A DNA stretch of 9,097 nucleotides from JBGTKH01 sp041744735 (GTDB lineage Bacteria; Planctomycetota; Planctomycetia; Pirellulales; Pirellulaceae). The stretch lies in NCBI GenBank assembly GCA_041744735.1, contig JBGTKH010000461.1, positions 1-9,097 on the forward strand, given 5' to 3'. The notes beneath the pieces are model-generated. The model was given only the letters and a program-made list of their open reading frames with translations, ran no database searches and was not told the origin of the DNA. The position numbers and the translations under genes were made by a program. Position 1 is the stretch's first letter. The number at the start of each line of letters is the position of its first letter. Below, in pieces: positions 5,500-9,097 of the stretch.

Positions 5500-8028
5500 T
5501 TATTGTGCACCGACCGCAGCGGTTTCGGCGGGAGGAATCAGTTTCGGAGTGGTGGATGGCGTCACGCGGGACTGGGACAGCAGCCGATCCGCTTCTTGCA
5601 GCACGAACTTAGGGTCCATGAACGGCTCGAAGCTGATGTCCTGCCAGCGCACCAGGCCGTCGCCGTCGATCACGAACGTGCCGTGCAGTGGCTGTTGCTC
5701 GAAATCGTCAAAGCAGCGATAGGCTTTGAACACGGATAGGTCGGCATTGGTCAGCAATTGGAACGGCATTGGTCCCGCGTCGTAGCCCTCGATCGACCGC
5801 TTCAAACCTGCCTGGTCATCGGTGCTAATCGCCACCACCGGCATGCCGGCCGCTTCAAACGCCTTGGCCAGCGGGCCGAAGGCTTGCAGTTGTTCGGCAC
5901 AGTGCAAACATCCGTAGCCGAGATAGAAGATCACCACCACGGGCTGGCCGTGGAATTGTTTCAGCGAATGCTCGCGCCCTTCGGCATCTTTCAATGTCCA
6001 TTCAGGCGCGGGCGACGGCTGCCAGCGGAACGGGCCGAGCGAATCCAACGACGGGCGGTTGCCAACGTCGGTCGGCTGCGGCTTGTTCAGTCGCCAATCG
6101 TCCGGCAAACTCATCTCTTTCGCGACCGGCGCGAGCCGCGCGAACGCTGGCGATTGGATGTCGATCGAGCGCGATAGTTCGCGCAACTCTTTGAAAGCCG
6201 CGATCGCTTCGTCCTTCTTCTCAGCTCGCCACAGCAGCTCGACCAGAATCGCTTGCGGGTGCACCTCGTTTTTCTTCGACGTCACTTCCGCGCGAACGTC
6301 TTTGATTGCTTGATCGGTCTCGCTGGCTAGAAAGCGAACGCGGGCCAGTTGCAGTTTGTCGCCGCCGCCGGCCTTGGTCAGCAGCGTCAAACCCGCCTTA
6401 TAATCACCCTCGGCAATCGACTGACCGCCTTCCAACTCGTGCACTGCCTTCTGCAAGTTTTGCACGCGCGTGTCCATCGGCCGGCGAGCATCCGCCTTAG
6501 CCTTCTCGACGGCCTTCTCGTCCTTGCCTTCCTTCTTTGCTTTGTCTTCGGCGGCCGTTCCCGCTTCCTCCTGCGCTTTTTGTAGCTTCACCAATCGCTC
6601 GCGCAGCTCGAACAACTGAGCATTGCCGTTCTCGATGTCGCCGGTCGCATAATAGGCGGTCCCGAGCAGCCGCAGCCGCTTGAGCTGTTCGGCTTCGTCC
6701 TCGGTGGCCTCCAAATACGGCGTGTTGCACAGGGCGATCAACTCGTTCCACAGTTCAAACCGGCTGAGCAACTCGAACAGCCGCAGCCGGCCGTAATACG
6801 TGCTGCCGCGTTTCGACAACGTGTTGTATTGCGGATGCCGAGGCAGCTCGATCATGTTTTTGGCCAGATCGACTGCATCGCGCACGCGGCCCACGTTGCT
6901 CAGGTCGCGGATCAGCCACTCGTTGTTGTGCGCGAAGTTGTGAATCTGATCGGGCAGCACGCGGTCGCGCATCATGTGCGCGTGATCGACGCGGGCCGAC
7001 GCCTCTTGCTGCCAGGCCGCGTCCTCGTAGCGCTTCAGCCGCGAGTAGATGTGACCCGGCATGTGCCACATGTGAGCGATTCCCGGAGCCGATTGTCCGC
7101 ACAATGCCGCGGACGCCAGCGCCTTTTCCGCCCGTTCCACGTCCCACCAGTGAATCCGGTAATGATGCGCCGGATGCATCGGCTCAACGGCAAAGATTTC
7201 GCCCAGCAGCGCATCGACCGCCAAGTAACTCGACACCGGGATGCTGGCCGATTTGTTCTTGTAGATCTGCAGAGCCAGAAACGCTTTGGCTTCCAAGTCG
7301 TCGGGATATTGGTAGAGAATGCGTTCCAGCGCTTTCGTGTACGCTTCGGACCGGTCCTTGTTCTTTGCCGAGCCGGCTTTGATGTAGGCATCCAGTGCGT
7401 CGATATACATCACCTCGCGCTGGCTGATCCCCGTCTTGCGCTTCACCGCTTCGGCGATGAAGTCCTTCGAGCGCGTCGCGTTGTCGATGTTCGCCATCGC
7501 CATGCCCCAATAGTTCATCGCACAATCGGGATCGATCATCGCAGCTTGGCGGAAGGAACGCTCAGCCTCGAAATACCAGAATCCGTGCAGTTGGCCCACA
7601 CCCTGATTGAAGAATTGTTGTACCAGCGGGTCCTTGGCGGTGAGCGGGAAGTTGACCTTGCCCGTGCCGCCCATCAGGTACGCTTTCTGCCGCGGACCTT
7701 GATTGAACACCTCACCGTGATACGAGTGGCCGGCCAGCACCTCGCCAGGTTTCTCTTCGCCTTCCGGCTTGGCGTCTGCGGGTTTTTCAGCGTCGGCCTT
7801 GGCGGGCGCCGGCTGCTCTTTGGTCGCCGGTTGGCCACTGGGAATCGGCTCTGGCGGTTTAATCGGTTCTTCAGATGATTCCTCGTCTGTTTGCTTCTCT
7901 TCTATTTGCTCCGCGGCAGTTTGCTCTGCCGCAATGTCCGCGTTGGCTTTCTCTTCACCCCGCGCAGAACCCGCAAATAACAGGGCCAGGGACAATACAC
8001 ACAGCCAGTGGGGCAGAGATCGCGGCAT
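5500..8028 (-). CDS. Exported TPR protein with C-terminal redoxin domain
   Basis: An 842-residue secreted fusion protein. Signal peptide at residues 1-24 (hydrophobic core CVLSLALLFAG, likely cleavage after SARG). A linker rich in Glu, Pro, Lys and Ala runs from 25 to about 97. The TPR-like body begins near 125 with FFNQGVGQLHGFWYFEAE and DPDCAMNYWGMAMAN, typical of a large bacterial TPR family, and continues to about 640. It includes a histidine-dense part at 285-367 and a charged Lys/Glu/Ala stretch at about 483-515. The C-terminal domain, about 664-818, is an AhpC/TSA-type thioredoxin fold: PAPEWTLKDAEG, VVVIFYLGYGCLHC with a Cys707-x2-Cys710 active site, VVAISTDD, and HGTFVIDGDGLVRW. It probably acts as a thiol-disulfide oxidoreductase or peroxidase outside the cytoplasm, with the TPRs recruiting a partner. 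The ATG at 8028 is supported by AAGGA 6 bases upstream and by the signal peptide. It diverges from the FKBP gene. Substrate unknown. Confidence 0.88.
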   Translation of the reverse strand: MPRSLPHWLCVLSLALLFAGSARGEEKANADIAAEQTAAEQIEEKQTDEESSEEPIKPPEPIPSGQPATKEQPAPAKADAEKPADAKPEGEEKPGEVLAGHSYHGEVFNQGPRQKAYLMGGTGKVNFPLTAKDPLVQQFFNQGVGQLHGFWYFEAERSFRQAAMIDPDCAMNYWGMAMANIDNATRSKDFIAEAVKRKTGISQREVMYIDALDAYIKAGSAKNKDRSEAYTKALERILYQYPDDLEAKAFLALQIYKNKSASIPVSSYLAVDALLGEIFAVEPMHPAHHYRIHWWDVERAEKALASAALCGQSAPGIAHMWHMPGHIYSRLKRYEDAAWQQEASARVDHAHMMRDRVLPDQIHNFAHNNEWLIRDLSNVGRVRDAVDLAKNMIELPRHPQYNTLSKRGSTYYGRLRLFELLSRFELWNELIALCNTPYLEATEDEAEQLKRLRLLGTAYYATGDIENGNAQLFELRERLVKLQKAQEEAGTAAEDKAKKEGKDEKAVEKAKADARRPMDTRVQNLQKAVHELEGGQSIAEGDYKAGLTLLTKAGGGDKLQLARVRFLASETDQAIKDVRAEVTSKKNEVHPQAILVELLWRAEKKDEAIAAFKELRELSRSIDIQSPAFARLAPVAKEMSLPDDWRLNKPQPTDVGNRPSLDSLGPFRWQPSPAPEWTLKDAEGREHSLKQFHGQPVVVIFYLGYGCLHCAEQLQAFGPLAKAFEAAGMPVVAISTDDQAGLKRSIEGYDAGPMPFQLLTNADLSVFKAYRCFDDFEQQPLHGTFVIDGDGLVRWQDISFEPFMDPKFVLQEADRLLSQSRVTPSTTPKLIPPAETAAVGAQ

Positions 8029-8203
8029 GAGAGATCCTTGGAGGTCGGGGGAAGCGACCGCAGGCGGGTGGTTTTGCGGCCGCAGCGTGTCGACGCTCCT
8101 TCAAGGGTAGATTTATGCGGCCCGATTATCAAGCCACTCGCCGCTCGCATCGGGGGTAAATCGCGAAAATCGGCTGAAGCCGCCATCGCATCATCCGCCG
8201 AAA

Positions 8204-8212
8204 TGCTATATT
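8204..8212 (+). promoter_or_regulatory. Extended -10 candidate for the FKBP gene
   Basis: TGC-TATATT matches an extended -10 element (TGn plus 5 of 6 to TATAAT). No good -35 is seen at the usual distance. If used, transcription would begin near 8219 and the inverted repeat at 8241-8328 would fold in the mRNA leader. Confidence 0.28.
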
Positions 8213-8240
8213 TTACGGCCCACGGACTTAAGCCCACACC

Positions 8241-8328
8241 ATCGTAACCCGAGGCGTAAGCGAGGGCCGTATACAGGAGCGACCGATTTCTCCCGTTGAC
8301 TCCCCTCGCTTACGCTTCGGGTTACGAT
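8241..8328. repeat. Large inverted repeat, 26-base arms
   Basis: Arms at 8241-8266 and 8303-8328 are complementary at 25 of 26 positions, and the loop is 36 bases. The left arm starts ATCGTAACCCGAGGCGTAAG and ends CGAGGG; the right arm is its reverse complement with one change. The transcript would form a very stable stem. From memory, this 'TAACCCGAAGCGTAAGCGAGGG' sequence recurs between genes in planctomycetes, so it may be one unit of a dispersed REP-like family. No T run follows, and it lies upstream of both flanking genes, so a terminator role is not obvious. Confidence 0.85.
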
Positions 8329-8392
8329 AGCCTTCCCCGCTAACCCGGCACTGAATCATCCGTCGCGTGCCGCCCGCCAGAAAGGAACATAC

Positions 8393-9097
8393 ATGAAAAC
8401 GATTCTCGCAACCCTCGGTCTAACCATCTTGTTCGTCACCACCGCCGTCGCCCAAGAGTTGCCGCCGCCTCCGGGCGTTGGGGCATCGGGCGAGTTTCGC
8501 ACGACTCGCGACAAGGCCAGCTACGGCATCGGACTGAACATCGGCGACAGCCTCAAGGAGGAAGGTTTCGACATCAACCTAGACCTTTTGATTCGCGGCC
8601 TGCGTGAATCGATTGCCGGCACTAAACCATCGTTGAGCGAACAAGAACTGGTCGCCGCACTGGGTGCCTTCCAGCGCGAAGCCGCCGCCAAACAGGCCGA
8701 GCGTCTCAAGGTGATCAGCGAGAAGAACAAAGCCGCAGGCCCCGCGTTTCTTTCCGCCAATAAGCTCAAGCCCGGCGTAAAGTCCACGGGCAGCGGCCTG
8801 CAGTACAAGATCGTCAAGTCCGGCACCGGCCGCACGCCAAAACTGACCGACAGCGTCACCACGCACTACCGCGGCACGCTGATCGACGGCAAGCAGTTCG
8901 ACAGCTCGTACGACCGCGGCCAACCCGCCACGTTCCCCGTCGGCGGCGTCATCCGCGGCTGGACCGAAGCCCTGCAGCTCATGAAAGTCGGCGACAAGTG
9001 GGAGCTGTACATCCCCTCCGATCTAGCCTACGGCCCCCGCGGCGCCGGCACCGACATCGGCCCCGACGCTGTGCTGATCTTCGAACTCGAACTGCTG
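8393..9097 (+). CDS. FKBP-type peptidyl-prolyl isomerase, exported, 3' partial
   Basis: Catalyses cis-trans isomerisation of prolyl bonds and probably assists folding of exported proteins in the periplasm. The window holds 235 codons. A signal peptide at 1-20 (MKTILATLGL...TTAVA, cleavage before QELPPPP) is followed by an FKBP_N-type helical dimerisation region at about 38-128 (ASYGIGLNIGDSLKEEG, LLIRGLRESIAG, EKNKAAGPAFLSANKLKPGVK), as in Mip, FkpA and FklB. The FKBP domain (about 134-235) keeps the residues that line the FKBP12 pocket: Tyr159, Phe169-Asp170, Phe181, Val186-Ile187, Trp190, Tyr213 and Phe230. The last residues seen, ELELL, match the final FKBP strand, so only a few codons should be missing. 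The start is supported by AAAGGA 6 bases upstream and by the signal peptide. It is divergent from the TPR-redoxin gene, and a shared envelope-folding role is possible. Confidence 0.93.
   Translation, partial: MKTILATLGLTILFVTTAVAQELPPPPGVGASGEFRTTRDKASYGIGLNIGDSLKEEGFDINLDLLIRGLRESIAGTKPSLSEQELVAALGAFQREAAAKQAERLKVISEKNKAAGPAFLSANKLKPGVKSTGSGLQYKIVKSGTGRTPKLTDSVTTHYRGTLIDGKQFDSSYDRGQPATFPVGGVIRGWTEALQLMKVGDKWELYIPSDLAYGPRGAGTDIGPDAVLIFELELL

Larger units (their letters stand above)
8029..8392. other. Divergent intergenic region
   Basis: These 364 bases separate the start codons of the TPR-redoxin gene (leftward) and the FKBP gene (rightward) and must carry promoters for both. They contain a large inverted repeat (8241-8328), an extended -10-like site for the FKBP gene, and a small CGGC-TGAA-GCCG hairpin at 8171-8182. 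I found no convincing -35/-10 pair for the leftward gene and no short ORF with a ribosome site. Confidence 0.6.

Noticed and set aside
6829..7878. Plus-strand open frame of 349 codons opposite the TPR-redoxin gene
   Set aside because: Antisense shadow; Arg/His/Val-rich translation without any motif or ribosome site.
8241..8328. CRISPR unit, tRNA or bidirectional terminator reading of the inverted repeat
   Set aside because: There is only one pair of inverted arms with no direct repeats or spacers, no cloverleaf or anticodon arm, no T run, and the flanking genes point away from it.
8521..8862. Minus-strand frame opposite the FKBP gene
   Set aside because: The plus strand encodes a clear FKBP protein with a signal peptide and conserved pocket residues; the reverse frame has no support.

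Overview
The window looks like chromosomal DNA from a GC-rich, Gram-negative-type bacterium. A planctomycete, perhaps of the Pirellulales, is my best guess. This is inference from three things: large exported TPR proteins, a TPR protein fused to a redoxin domain with a CxxC site, and an intergenic inverted repeat built on a 'CGTAACCCGA(A/G)GCGTAAGCGAGGG' sequence that I associate from memory with planctomycete intergenic DNA. No rRNA, tRNA, CRISPR array, transposase, integrase or phage gene is visible.

Layout from left to right. (1) Positions 2-1894, plus strand: the 3' part of a membrane protein with two visible membrane segments, two Rossmann/RCK-type domains and a C-terminal RyR domain. 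Its true start lies before the window. (2) A 47-base convergent gap holds a short hairpin. (3) Positions 2850-1942, minus strand: a protein with a PH-like domain, a four-cysteine zinc ribbon and two membrane segments. (4) Positions 5235-3076, minus strand: an exported 719-residue TPR protein followed by a strong hairpin, with a sigma-70-like promoter candidate upstream. (5) Positions 8028-5500, minus strand: an exported 842-residue protein with a charged linker, a histidine-rich TPR region and a C-terminal redoxin domain, followed by a terminator-like hairpin with a T run. (6) A 364-base divergent gap contains a near-perfect 26-base inverted repeat. (7) Positions 8393-9097, plus strand: an exported Mip/FkpA-type FKBP prolyl isomerase that runs off the right edge and appears to lack only its last few codons.

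The three minus-strand genes are separated by 225 and 264 bases, and each has its own Shine-Dalgarno sequence. Hairpins follow two of them, so they are probably separate transcription units rather than one tight operon. The three exported proteins (TPR, TPR-redoxin, FKBP) would all act outside the cytoplasmic membrane, and a loose theme of envelope protein assembly, folding and redox control is plausible but unproven. The RCK-RyR protein is the most unusual gene: it looks like a ligand-gated membrane channel or sensor whose pore region lacks the classical potassium filter. Nothing around it marks a defence island, and I see no clear multi-gene undescribed system.
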